This document shows positions 1 through 12,100 of a stretch of DNA of 64,000 nt, piece by piece (position 1 is the stretch's first letter; each line of letters begins with the position of its first letter). A program made the translations under genes and the position numbers. The stretch lies in the NCBI GenBank assembly GCA_000328365.1, contig KB298910.1, positions 70,542 to 134,541 of the forward strand, written 5' to 3'. Source of the DNA: Capitella teleta. Taxonomy: Eukaryota > Annelida > Polychaeta > Capitellidae. The notes under the pieces were generated by a model, which had not been told where the DNA came from, did no database searches, and saw only the letters and a list, made by a program, of their open reading frames with translations.

Positions 1-1079
1 ATGGATGTCCTTTTAAATAGATTGAGTTGATCAAACGTTGGTTGTCACTTTGGTGAGCACTTTTGTGGCGCTCTTTGTATGTTTTGCGGACGATTTAACT
101 CTCCTCGCTCCTAATAAAGTTCAATTAAATTATAACTAAAAATATGTCAAGATTGTGATAACGAATATTCTGTAAAATACAATTCAAACAAAAGTGTATA
201 TATCTGTTACAATCATAGGAGTACCTGCATGTGATCTCGGTCTAGACATTAACGGGCATGTTGTATATAAACCGACCACAGCCATCCATTTTGGAAGTAC
301 TCTTGGTCCCAATTGTGCCCGAGAAATTATATCTCGAGCGAAGTCGAAACTAGTGGCCTCAGCAAATACTCTATTAGCTAGGTTTGGATTTTGTAGTTAT
401 AGTGTTGTTGCACAGTTATTTAATTCTTTTTGCACTTCCTTTTACGGTGCGTTTTATGGCGCCTCGATTTTCCGTTTGTGAAATCTATGTTGCCTGGCGG
501 AAAATTGTCCGCAGGATTTGGAGGGTACCTCTACGTACTCATTGTAACATAATATCCCTTCTTTAATGGATTCTCCTGAAATTTCCCTTCAGTTATTATA
601 CCGGTTTCAATCTTTTCATTCCAGCTGTTCTGTCAGCAATAATAGACTAGTTGGTAATTTATTCACTCTTTTCCCTTTAGTCGATCTTCTGTTGCTGAGT
701 CAGTCATAATATTATTTCACTTGTAACACCACATCTGAAGAAATTAATGCAACCGCAATAGGCATCAAAGAATTATGCAATGTAAGAGACAATATTATGT
801 GCGTATCCAATGAATTCGATCATGCTGATGTTTTGGTTTTAAATAATTCACTATGCATTAATTGATTGTATATTCTCTTGAATTGATGTATATACGTATT
901 TTGTTGTTAAGTTTTTAATTTTCTAGTTTAGCACAGGTTCTCTCTCACTCATCGTATAGCACAGCCTAGTTTCCCATTTTGATTATTGAATGCATTTATG
1001 CTTACCATTGATCATCACCTTTATCGTTTTGTTTTTCTTTATTCGTTCACTTTTCCTGTACATGTTTTTGTTCGAATAA

Positions 1080-1219
<140 letters not shown>

Positions 1220-1923
1220 ATATTATTATATTATATGCAAAGTATATTCTATATCTAGATACATGCACAAGTGGTGTACAATTACAAAATACTTATAATA
1301 TAAATATTTTGTAATTGTAATTATATTATAAGAAAGAACGAGAGAAGAAAAAACAACAAACACGCAAACAGACATTCAAAGTATAACAATTAAGTGTCTC
1401 TTCTTAGATCTAGCTGGGATATGTTAACTCAATAAACGTAGTTTTGAATTTTCAGTAATCAGGACCACGTACATGTACAATTGTGTTGTTTGTACATGCA
1501 TGCTTTTAAGAATATTTATGTATCAGCTATAGCAAGTACATGAGACGATCCTTGATCCATTTATTATAATTACTCGATCCCTTCAATATGATCTTTTGTG
1601 CATGGTTTGGAATTTATGGGGTGACTAGGGTCTCACGTAGCAGCAACGCATATGCTTAGTCATGTACATGATACACCAATAACACCATAAACTTCTATAA
1701 TACCTCCTCACTTCCAGATGAGCATAATTACCATAATATTACGTGCAATTATGCTGTTTGATATAGCTGTTCGGCGATTCATAATTGTGATATATGATCA
1801 ATGTAATTGCTGGCTCAAGGTTATATTTCGAAAGGAACAAACTTGAGACGTTTTGACAGAACACAAATGGTATTCCCAACAAAATAATTCCGAAGCCCAG
1901 AGCTGGAGAGAGTGTGTGTGTTT

Positions 1924-2005
1924 TTAAGGAAAATTTTAAATTAAAAAATTTCCTTATGTTACTGTACGTGTTTTTTTAAGGAAAATTTTAAATTAAAAAT
2001 TTAAA
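1924..2005 (+). repeat. 51-base palindromic repeat unit, 1.5 copies
   Basis: The AT-rich palindrome aaggaaaattttaaatt, followed by its near-complement, occurs twice with a spacer containing gttactgtacgtg. The same unit in reverse orientation lies at 30278-30362, directly beside the assembly gap. It is a foldback-type tandem unit of unknown family. Confidence 0.8.
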
Positions 2006-2019
2006 AATTTAAAAAGTTG

Positions 2020-2980
2020 AAAGTTCGGTCGCCAATAACTCATTGACTAGTAATGCTAGCAACTTGTAACTGGCATTAAATGAATTAGTGCATCAATATG
2101 TAAAATAAAGCTCGGAAGTATTTTGGCTCCTAGATATGCACCGTTCTTGCGTAATCTTGCATAATAGCAATTATGACTTTTTTCAAATGCAAATATCTCG
2201 GTTGTTAAGCGGGTTGTGGCGTTGAAATTTGCAGAGTATATTGCTAGTATAGCCATCTTATGAAATTATAAGTTTAAATGAGGTTGCACCAAGGTCAAAG
2301 TCATTGTGGTAATTAAAGCATTTAATTGCATAAATTGATGATTATTTCGAATTTCGTAAATTTTGTAACTTTTCTGAGTTGCATACAACGTGTGTTGTCA
2401 AGTCTTAGAAGGAAATGTGATAATTCAGAATATTTGTGTGTTTTCAGTCGGAATACATATTAGGCAGCACTTGGCCAATTTCATTGCTTCGGTATTCCGT
2501 TGAACAAAGTTTGGTACTGAATATTTTGAATTCGCTCATGTCTGTCAATTAGTAAGTTGCACTTAATAATGAAGCAAGTTATTTCGGATTAACACTGAAA
2601 GTTCGAAGGTCAAAGGTTAAAGGTCAAGGTCGCAGTGATTTTTCAAAGTTGAAAACTCGATCGCCAATAACTCATCGAATAGTAATGCTAGCGACTTGTA
2701 ACTGGCATCAAGTGATTCAGTGCATCAATATGTAAAATAAAGCTCGGAAGTATTTCTGCTCCTAGATGCACGGTTTTTGCGTAATCTTGCACAATAGCAA
2801 TTATGACTTTTTCAATCTTTATGGTTATGTAAGTTGTGGACTAGAAATTCGCAGAATATATGCCAGGCATCCACCTCTTACGAAATCCTGATTTGAAATG
2901 AAGTTACTTGAAGTTCAAGATCATTGTGGTCATTAAAGCATTAAAATTGCAAAATTGATTATTATTTTGAATTTGTTTGA
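2020..2980 (+). repeat. Diverged direct repeat pair (2020-2360 and 2640-2980)
   Basis: Two direct copies of about 340 bases start 620 bases apart. Both contain cgccaataactcat, then taatgctagc, then gtgcatcaatatgtaaaa and gtaatcttgca in the same order. Identity by eye is roughly 80%. No coding sense was found. It may be an old local tandem duplication or two copies of an unnamed repeat. Confidence 0.8.
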
Positions 2981-3447
2981 TCATTAAACTATTATTACTA
3001 TCTAATTTGGCCACTTTTGACAATCTTTAACTGTCTGGTGGTATACTGCCTTGATAATTGGTTTAGCTTAGTGCAATATAATCAATCCAATGCACATACC
3101 AAGTATACTGCGCTGAGCCCAGCTGATTTCTGATATAGCCATAAATATGTCAACTTCTGTCAACATGCAGATTGAGTCAGACCATCTGGCTGGCACATTT
3201 GATGGTTCTGCACAGCCTGTATGCTGTAGTATTAAAAATCCTTATAATTGTTGGATTGCATTAGTTTTCATCATACATCAAATGATAATGTAAAGTCATG
3301 ACAAGTAGAAATGCATATTTAGCTCATTGGTTGCACAATTCTGCTATAAATCATAAATTGAAGCATATACTATAGTTTAGCATCATGAACTAACATCTCT
3401 GATTGAATCTCGTTTTTGTTTTTTGTTTTTTTTTTCTTTTCTTTTAG

Positions 3448-3607
3448 CGCTCTGATCGAAGTTCTGTCGATTGTGATCGTGAATCTCATTCGCGGAGCAT
3501 TGTCTAACGAGCAGACGACGCCACAGCACCAGGAGCGGCCAACTGGGTGTTACACAATGATTTGCGGAGTGTATTCCAATCGATCATTGGACAACCGGTA
3601 TATATGA
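3448..3607 (+). CDS. Candidate terminal coding exon, unknown protein
   Basis: A strong pyrimidine tract ends in an acceptor AG just before 3448. The following frame stays open to a stop at 3605-3607. It encodes a hydrophobic start (IEVLSIVIVNLI) and then NEQTTPQHQERPTGCYTM. A related peptide (IEQTRTSQRRSKRPTECYTM) is encoded on the opposite strand near 29.5 kb, which supports a real or formerly real coding segment in at least two copies. The family is not recognised and no upstream exon could be assigned. It could equally belong to an unknown mobile element. Confidence 0.3.
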
Positions 3608-5022
3608 ACGTAATGTCTATGCGTGAAAGTTAGTGTTGTGAGTTGTTACAAAAAAAAAACAAAAACAAAAACAAAAACAAACAAAAAAAACAAAAACAAA
3701 TTAAAACACCAAATTATATTATGATGTAATTAACACTTTCAGTCATTCACCGCCAGAACTTTAGCTAGGATTTGCTTTCACACGTAACGTAAGGTGAAAA
3801 ACAATAAGGAAACATATGCATATGTTGATTGGATAAACGTATATGCAGATTAGGAGAAGTATCCAGTATCGTAACTCAAAAATTATCGAGAGCGTAGACT
3901 GAACAGTTTAATTTGTGTATATGTGACAATGGAAATTTGGCATGAGTAGATGAAAACACGAGACTACCTCCGATGTGACATTTCACTTGTCATGTCCATC
4001 AGAGAATAGTGTATGTTATCTGTGGTGTTCATTACATGGTCACGTCAGCCAGCTCGATGCATCTTCTTCCTGATCAAATGACAAGCGCTTTCTTTGTGGA
4101 AATGTCCTTACGTCAAGGGGTCAGGTCGCCATGTAGCTATAGTGTAGTACATGTATGTGTGTACCATGCATAATACATAAGCGTGAAATCTGTAAATGCC
4201 ATTGTAGGCATATACAACTATACTACTAGCTGGCACATAAAAGTAGCAAGCTTATTCTAAGCCTATAGGCCTGTATGGTCACGTGGGCGTAGACTTTAAG
4301 CTCTTGATACCTGACACTGCTTTAGCAGGCTGCATGGGCTAGCGGGTATTAGTATACAATGGTGCAATTTCAGAATATTTAAATGCGCAACCAAATTTGC
4401 ATGCGATGAACACGAATGAATGGCAAGTGAGTGAATTAAGGAGGCCGCATGCCAGTATTCACACTAAGTGCATGAGTTTCATACGGATGTTGTATTATAT
4501 GCTTTGTGAGTCTCAATCTAATATAATATTATTCTGTTACGCCATCAGTGTTTTTGAGTGGATTGAAATGATTATAACTTCAATAACAATTGGTATTGTT
4601 TAGTGCTGTGGACTCTGTCCCTATGAGTTAATTTATCCAGCCTGAATGTAAGGAACCACGTTGTCCAATTAACTATAATAACTGGTACAGGATGTACATG
4701 TGATACAGCTCTCTTGTTTATACAACTGTTCCCATGGAAACCGAAGAGACCGGATTAATGAGGACTCATTACTCATTCTCTTCCAGTCAAATCATTAATT
4801 TTCAGTTCAATGAAATCAGAAATCAAGGAAGAAAACGCTGGATGTTTAGATTATTTAATAAATTTATTAAAAAAATTAACAAACTAATATATTGAACTAT
4901 AATCTCTTTAGAGACACGGTGCATAAAATATACAGATTTAAATGGAACTCTAACAGTTTAGTGGCTCGTGAATTAATGAGCATTAGTGAAGTACAGAACA
5001 GAGTGAGATGACGGAGAAGATG
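3608..5022. other. Spacer downstream of the dehydrogenase gene
   Basis: No gene is recognised. An A-rich CAAAAA-type simple repeat lies at 3649-3701. At 4863-4868 the complement of AATAAA sits about 155 bases past the stop codon of the minus-strand dehydrogenase gene and is a plausible polyadenylation signal for it. Confidence 0.5.
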
Positions 5023-6524
5023 TTATTCTGATGTTGCCGTTTCCTCCTCCTCATCAAGTCCACAAAAACCTCTGCTCAGTTTCCACAGTTTCTCTTCGCT
5101 TTCAGGATCTTCAGCGATCGGATCAACTGGCTTCATACGACATTCGCTGCGAGGGGATACACTGAAGTAGGCGTTTAGTCATAGGCTGATAGTACTCACG
5201 CGTAGAACTTCCCAGAGACTTCCTTTTCCTCGTCACTGACGGCCATATAGAGCGGCGTCTGAGCTCCGTCTCTGGCTTTCTTCATCAGCAGCCAGAAGAT
5301 TGGAGTGAAACTCCAGCTAACGAATTTGCTCTGGCGGAATGGCATGTTTCGGTACAGATCAGTGTTCACCACTCCCGGGTGATACGCATTCACGGTGACC
5401 CCAGTTCCTGTGGAACGCGTGTTAAACCAAGGTATTTATCAGTTGTGTTTACCTTCCAACTTCTTAGCCAGATGGCGAGTCCACCACAATATACACAGCT
5501 TGCTCTGTGAGTAAGCATCTCCTGGTTGATATTCCCTCTTCTCGAACTTTAGGTCATCCAGATCAGGTTGTGCAATTTGGTAAGCAATCGCTGTAGCGTT
5601 GATGATGCGAGCTTTAGACGCTTTCAGTTTATCCATAAGCAGCTCCGTTAGCAGGAAATGACCTGGAAAATCTTATCACTGAAAATCAAGACCTTGATCA
5701 CATGATCACGTACCAAGATAATTGACCCCAAAGTGCATTTCATGGCCCTCAGCCGTATCTTCACGCGGATGGCACATAATGCCAGCGTTGTTCACTAGTA
5801 CATCAATGGAGTGTTTCTCTGTATGTGGAAATTCAGTGAATGAGATATTCACAAATAGAAGGAGAACTTACTGTGGTTCATGACGCTAGCAAAATTGCGG
5901 ATTGACTCAAATGAGGAGAGGTCCAATTTATAGGAGTGTACGTTTTTGTTTTTAGTCGATAAGAAAATATCCTCTGCAGACTGCTTCCCTTCTTCTTCGT
6001 CTCGACATGCTAGGATGACCTTGGCGCCTAAAAAGAGTCTTAAACCCAACTCATATTTTCAAAATAGTCTCACCCCTGGTGGCCATTTCCCGTCCTAGCT
6101 CTTTGCCTATGCCTCTGGTTCCGCCAGTGATCACGATTACTTTGCCCTTGGCATCCTTGTCTGATGGACAAGGCATTCCATGCATGTAATTTCTGAAAAT
6201 ATGCAATAACCTCAAAAGTTGTTGAAAATTATTGTTCATTTGCCGAATTACCCCGGACCCCAAAATCTCATATTAGCTAGTATACGAGTTAAAGACAAGA
6301 GAAAAATTATTGTCAAAATTATAAATATTAAAATTTTAAACAAGGTAAAAAATTATGACTCACTCACTCATTCACTCTCAGCCGAATGACTCACTCAGTG
6401 AGTGAGTGAGTGAGTGAGTCTGAATGCATTACCTGAATCCTAAGATCAAGCCCACTCCCAGGGCGAATGCTATCGTGTACCATGAGTAAATGTAGTCTTC
6501 AAGGGGTAGTTTTGATGGAAACAT
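5023..6524 (-). CDS. RDH13-like short-chain dehydrogenase/reductase
   Basis: Seven exons, listed in transcript order: 6433-6524, 6074-6192, 5872-6027, 5714-5818, 5453-5662, 5200-5407, 5023-5146. They sum to 1014 bases, giving 337 residues with all phases consistent. An N-terminal hydrophobic segment (about residues 12-30) is followed by the Rossmann NAD(P)-binding motif TGGTRGIG (53-60), NNAG (132-135) and the YSQSK catalytic Tyr/Lys (208, 212). The C-terminal block TPIFWLLMKKA and VSGKFYAECR matches retinol dehydrogenase 13-type enzymes, which reduce retinaldehyde or similar carbonyls at membranes. Oddity: where RDH13 has NLSS, this protein has NATA, so the catalytic Ser position appears to be Ala182. 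Activity is therefore uncertain. Intron 1 carries a TCAC/GTGA foldback. Confidence 0.88.
6357..6420. repeat. ACTC/GAGT inverted simple repeat
   Basis: Repeated ACTC units are followed about 30 bases later by repeated GAGT units, which could form a hairpin. It lies in intron 1 of the dehydrogenase gene. The ACTC repeat resembles the tail of the SINE at 54.4 kb, so it could be a relic of such tails, but no SINE body is visible. Confidence 0.75.
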
Positions 6525-7237
6525 GGCGATTAAGGTTATTTCCGATGAGTTTCGGTAATCGGATTATTGGAAGTGTGGAAGTTTGTGAACTTGCTAATGA
6601 GGAAGACCTGGGAGGTATCAGCAATATTGCTGAAAAGGTCATACTACATAGCACAAACAAGATACAGGAGTGAAATTTGTAGCGCAAGTGGAGTTAACGT
6701 TAGCAGTACTTTCAGCGACTATTTGATCCCATTTACCAGAATAAACAATATAAAATACTATGCGTAGCATCAATCAAATTATATCTCTGCAATAAATGAG
6801 ATAAAAGTTTTCATTAATATGAGCCTATGTGGTATGAAGATTTTGAGGATATACTATAGGGTGTGAAAAAGTTTAAATTGCAACCTGATGTGCAATGTCG
6901 ACGATTTCACGGTAGTGTCATCATTGCGGTAAACGGACATAAACCATCATCTTTCTTTGGCAGTGCGTGTTACACCTACATTGAAACTCAACTGCTGTGC
7001 AGGTACCAGTTGACAAATTTCTTGGTTCTTTTATTCAGATTTATACTAGTAAATGTTCATCATCAGCCTCAGGTCAGGAGAGGTCAGGTCACATCACAAT
7101 ATTAATATTATTATAATTATAGTCCTTTTGTATCAGGACTTGTCTTTAGATTAGAAACGTAGCGGTGTGGCGTCAAGGAAGTCCAGCCTTCTCCAGAAGG
7201 TCCTTCAGCTGGGTCCACAAGGTCCAGACCAGGTATG

Positions 7238-7437
7238 GTATTCGTGATCCGATCTTCTTGACGTCACCACTCTGTTTCCGCTCTGCTTCACTGGCCCGAA
7301 ATGGGCCTAGGTCCTTCCCAAAGGGTTGTGCAATACTGGGGGGGACAGTGGGAGGCAAAGTAACCTCCCAAAGTTATAAAAAAAATAAAGAGGCGTACGT
7401 TGCGAAACCCCGCCATCTAGTACTTGCGCATGGGCGT
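7238..7437 (+). repeat. Dispersed repeat, copy 1 (upstream of TRNT1)
   Basis: This segment is repeated at 30098-30227 plus 30371-30415. Shared blocks include gtattcgtgatccgatcttc, ggcccgaaatgggc, gacagtgggaggcaaagt and gcgaaaccccgccatc. Here the copy is continuous; at 30 kb it is split by an AT-rich palindromic insert and an assembly gap. Its right part contains gcgcatg, an NRF1-like sequence, so it may overlap the TRNT1 promoter. Family unknown. Confidence 0.8.
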
Positions 7438-7523
7438 CAATCTTTTGAGACACGATATGATTATCAATTTATGCATTATGATTTCTATTATCTCTCACTG
7501 ATTGATAAATATTTCAGCGTAAT

Positions 7524-9161
7524 ATGCTGCGGCGTCACTTGGTGACACTAACACGCCTGAGTTCCGCAGCATCCTCACTCCAGAACTGCGCCTCCTCGAG
7601 GATATGTTCAAGAAACACAACTTTGAGCTGAGGATCGCTGGGGGCGCTGTGAGGGACCTCCTCCTGGCCAAAGTGCCACACGATGTGGATTTCGCCACAA
7701 CTGCCACACCACAGGAGATGAAAACAATGTTTGAGAGCGAAGGAATCAGAATGATCAACATGAACGGAGAGAAACACGGCACTATTACGTGCAGGATCCA
7801 CGACGCGGTGAGTGCCTACTTGAGGATTGACCCTTGACCTTTGTGGCTGTTACAGGAGAACTTCGAAGTGACAACGTTAAGGAGAGATGTGGTGACAGAC
7901 GGACGCCATGCGGAGGTAGAGTTCACAAGTGATTGGGCCGTGGATGCTGAACGCAGGGACCTCACCATCAATTCTATGTTCCTAGGTAAGCATTGGTGGT
8001 TGCTATGGTGATTTAGTGTTGCTATGGTGAACAGGATTTGATGGAACTATTTATGACTTCTTCAACGGAAATGAAGATCTCCAAAAGCAGAGGATTTGTT
8101 TTGTTGGAGACGCAAACAAACGAATTCAGGAGGATTTCCTTAGGATTCTCCGCTATTTCAGGTGACTGTCTCCACATGTGCTAATTTATTAAAAAAAGAA
8201 TATATCCTGATGCCACAGATATAATATCTGAGTTTAGAAATTGATATTAGAATAGTCACTTGATTCAGAAGTTTTTAAATGAAAAAAAAGGAGAAACATT
8301 CACTTGTCTCATTCGCAGGTTCTACGGTCGAGTGGTGCAACATCCAGGGCAGCATGAGAGGGAGACCCTGAATGCCATACAGCGCAACGTGCATGGCCTT
8401 GCAGGTGATTAACCTCTGCTACTCCGTGTCATTCAGTGTGTTGTGTAGATATTTCAGGAGAGAGAATTTGGGTGGAGGTCAAGAAGATCCTTGTTGGACG
8501 GCATGCTGCTCACCTGGTGCGATTGATGATGGAGCTGGGCCTCTATCCCCACATAGGTTAGTCTCATCCTCATCCTCCTCTCTTCTTTCCATCTTCCGTC
8601 TTACTCAAGGGTTTCCCGCAAATTCTGATCTGATGGAGTTTGATCGTGTTTGTGAGAATTGCAGCAACCTGAATCCTCAACCACTTACCTTGCTGTCTGC
8701 TCTCATGCGGCATGAGGAGGAGGTAAGTGCATGTGAAGGTACAGGCGCATGTGAGATTGCATGTGTTTTCACAGATATATCAGCTGCATAAACGGCTGAA
8801 GTTATCCAACGATGAACTTCACTTGGGTTTGTTTATAGTGAAGCACCGTCACGATGACTTCAGTAACGGGGCTTTCGAGCACTGTCAGGACATTCTGTGC
8901 GATACTCCAGGGGGCGCCACCAAGGTGAAAGAGCAGCTCTGTGAACTGCTCAAGTACACTGGTCAGGAGAGTGAATTGGGTCGACTGACAGCGTACGAAT
9001 TACCCAAAATGCCAGTGAATGGGCACACGCTTATGCAGATGGGCGTGGCCAAAGGGAAGCCCCTGGGCCGCGCCCTGGATTTGTGCAGGAGGAAATTCAA
9101 AGAAAGTCGTTTCACATTGACAGAAAAAGAACTCTTGGAATTCATTAAAGACAAGAAATAG
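7524..9161 (+). CDS. TRNT1: CCA-adding tRNA nucleotidyltransferase
   Basis: The enzyme adds the 3' CCA to nuclear and mitochondrial tRNAs. Seven exons: about 7524-7807, 7856-7985, 8035-8161, 8319-8404, 8458-8556, 8610-8722, 8775-9161. Visible motifs are the nucleotidyltransferase GGAVRD with DVD catalytic aspartates, [10 protein letters not shown] (motif B), [15 protein letters not shown] (motif D region) and the C-terminal block [15 protein letters not shown]. All follow human TRNT1 in order and spacing. The 5' end is unresolved. Homology ([12 protein letters not shown]) runs upstream of the first in-frame ATG at 7604 to an in-frame TAA at 7521. The ATG at 7527, which would start [12 protein letters not shown], a plausible mitochondrial leader, is in another frame. 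A one-base error, a non-AUG start or a missed exon would each explain this. It converges with TARBP1. Confidence 0.93.
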
Positions 9162-9163
9162 AA

Positions 9164-9169
9164 TTTATT
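9164..9169 (-). terminator. Polyadenylation signal of TARBP1
   Basis: AATAAA on the minus strand lies 14 bases past the TARBP1 stop codon and 3 bases beyond the TRNT1 stop on the other strand. Cleavage would fall inside the last TRNT1 exon, so the mature 3' ends of the two genes should overlap. Confidence 0.55.
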
Positions 9170-9182
9170 GAATTGCGTTAAG

Positions 9183-12100
9183 TTATGATGAGGATGGAGC
9201 AGCCAAGTGTTGTCGTGTGTATTCCCAGATGAGTAGCGCTCCACTGACGTGCACATTCAGCGATCGTATGAGCCCCTGTTGAGGGATTTCAATGCACACA
9301 TCCAGCATTTGAATCAATTCAACCGGAATGCCCTCCTTCTCATTCCTGAAATAAACATAACCCTAAAATCATAACTTTTAAAAATTGTCGGTTATACCCC
9401 AGCAGTAGCACTGTCTTCTCAGGGAAGGCGTACTCCGTGAGAGAGACGCTCTGTGCCGTCTGCTCGGCCCCAGCCAGCGTATATCCCTCGCGACGCATGG
9501 ACTCCAAGTAGGGCTTCAGCCGGGCAATCGGCACCTGTGACGTCAGCACATACGATGAGTGACAGAAAAGAGGAGGACATGGCTAACCTCAGAGATGGGA
9601 ATCCACTTCTCAGCCGTGACGCTCAGACTCTCAAAGCCCCGGTCCCTGGTGAAGCCGATGTTGCTGATTACAAATTCAGACACCCCGAATATCTCAGACG
9701 TCCTGCACAAACCTGGAATCAGGAAAACAAATTGATTTGGGTAATTAGCACAGATGAAACTGAATAATTTGAATTAATTCGTACAGTAAAACCTCGATGT
9801 GTCGAAGTTTGGGGGGTTAGCTCAAATCCTTCGACTAAGGGATACTTTGACAGACAGATGGAGGCCGTTATGATCTAACCGTTATGATTTCAAACCGTGT
9901 TCTGACGTTATGATTGACGATATGCATTATGCACTCATAAACTATGAGAGGCTATGATTTTATGAATGATATTTTTAATTAACAAATATAAATCAAAAAG
10001 TGATGCCGAAAGTTGAAAAATCTTGGATTGTGGGGGAAAACAAAAAGAAGAGATTTCACGGAACGCTGTTGTAGCTTTCAAGTTCTCAAGTGTCTTCTCG
10101 TCGATCTTGCGTTTTGTAGCCATAGCGATGCTGCATGATGAACTTAATGATGCTGAAGACTGGTGGTCGCTAGGTTTATACTGTTTCTCGTGAAGCACAA
10201 ACACTCTAAACAAACATCTATTGTTGCATGCTTTGATAATAAAGCAGCCATGAACTTCATAATAGATCTAAGGCTGCATGATGCTCGCTGTCTTTTGTCA
10301 GCAATTCACTAAAGATCATCACAAGAACACAAACAACAATGTTGAGATTCACGGTCCATTGATCTTTGGATCAGCCACGCTTTGCTCGCGGCTTGCCGAC
10401 TGCTTTGTGGGGGGATATGTTTTTATGCTTTGTAAACAACTGTTTCTAACTCTTTTTGAAGTAACCAAACTGAGAAATATGCTTATAGAATTTTTCGACT
10501 TCGAGCTATAGATCAAAAATAGGTCTCAGAGACACAGAAAACACTTCGACACAGGGATGAATTTGAGAATGAGACGTTCGAGGGACGGATGTTGATGCTA
10601 ATAGTAAAGTATAGGACTTTAAAAAAAAAAACACAAAGAGACATTCGAGGGTATATATTGAAATACCTCCCAAGTTGGGCACTTTGTCGATGAGCGAAGT
10701 GACCAGTACGAGACCCCCTCGCTTGACCCTCTTCCTGGACGTGAGGTCCAAATCCTGCTCCGGGATCATGGATTGCCAGGGAATTATCTTCTTCTGGATA
10801 TCTCCCTCGGCTGATGAAGAAGTCACGACCTCAGTTTCACTCTCTGTAAGACAATTGTGAGATAGTGATGTTAACGAGCCAGAGGGCTCACTGTTTGATT
10901 TGACTTTCCACAAGCCCTGCTGGCACTGAGCCAAAGTTGGAGAGGGATTTCGCAGGGGAATAACCGAGCCTTCAATCGGGTCAAATGATTCGACACTGAG
11001 CCACTCTGTCTCAACGATGTCACACAATCGGGGAAGAGTGCTGACCAAGGTCTGGAAGGAGAAGAGCTGGCAAACTGCCAACTCAGGTTAAAGGTCACTC
11101 ACCTCAATAGAAAGGTCACATATGGGGTGAAGCAAGCAGGTGAAGTTGTCCAGCAGGACGCGCGCATGGTCTCCTGAAGAACTGAGGCCAGAGTTGAAGC
11201 AGAGGAACGAGATTACTGACTGACCTGATCTGCTGAACAAAATGCTGAAGCAAGTGGAACCTGGTGAGGAGCAGAGAGCGCTGGCTGCAGTGCTGCCACA
11301 GGGAGAGCAGACACGCCTGTGCGTACACACGCAGGGTGAAGTGGTGAGCCATGCACCAGGGAAGCACCACGGGGAAGGCACGCTCATAGAACGCCTCCTG
11401 CTGACAAACGCGTGCACTCGATGGGAGAGAAAGACGGGATGGCTCACCTGTTCTGGTGCCGGCCAATCAAGAGCTTTGGAGAGATGGCTAAGGATGCAGA
11501 GCACAGAACTGAAGTAGCTGGCTTTCTTCTCAGATGTCGGCTAAAAGAATGATATATAAATTGATGAATTGATTGATCGATTGACGAACCTGTGAGATGA
11601 CGTCCCACATGGCCTGCTGCATGAATGGGTGTTTGAGCATGAGTCTGGCAATGAGCCATTCTAAGTACACCCGCACTGACGGCTGGCTCTCAGCCTTCAA
11701 GGCGCTCCACACGTACTCAGCAAAACACGTTTGCACAAATTCCTGTGAAGAGAGGCATGAGATGAGGAAGAGAAAGGAGGAGATATGAGTACCTCATTCA
11801 TGACAGTCTCCAGGAGGAAGAAAGCACAGACGATTCTGTGTTTCTCTCTGTGAGACAGAGAGTTGGAGTAGCTCTTGAAACCAGACACAGCCTGCAGCTG
11901 CTGCAGCTGTAACATGAGGCTTCTGAGCAGAGCCAGCAGCAGTGCATGGCACTCACGGCTGGCTGCAGCGCTTAGTTTGGCCAGAAGCGACAGAGCTCGA
12001 ATTCGCACCATGCGATCACAACGGGATGACCTGAAAAGCAATGGCAGTGACACACACACGAGACACGCACACAATCACGCACCCATCTCTGAGTTTATTG

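Noticed and set aside
7173-7358. Minus-strand protein MPPTVPPSIAQPF upstream of TRNT1
   Set aside because: It lies in the dispersed repeat, and the 30 kb copy does not keep the frame.
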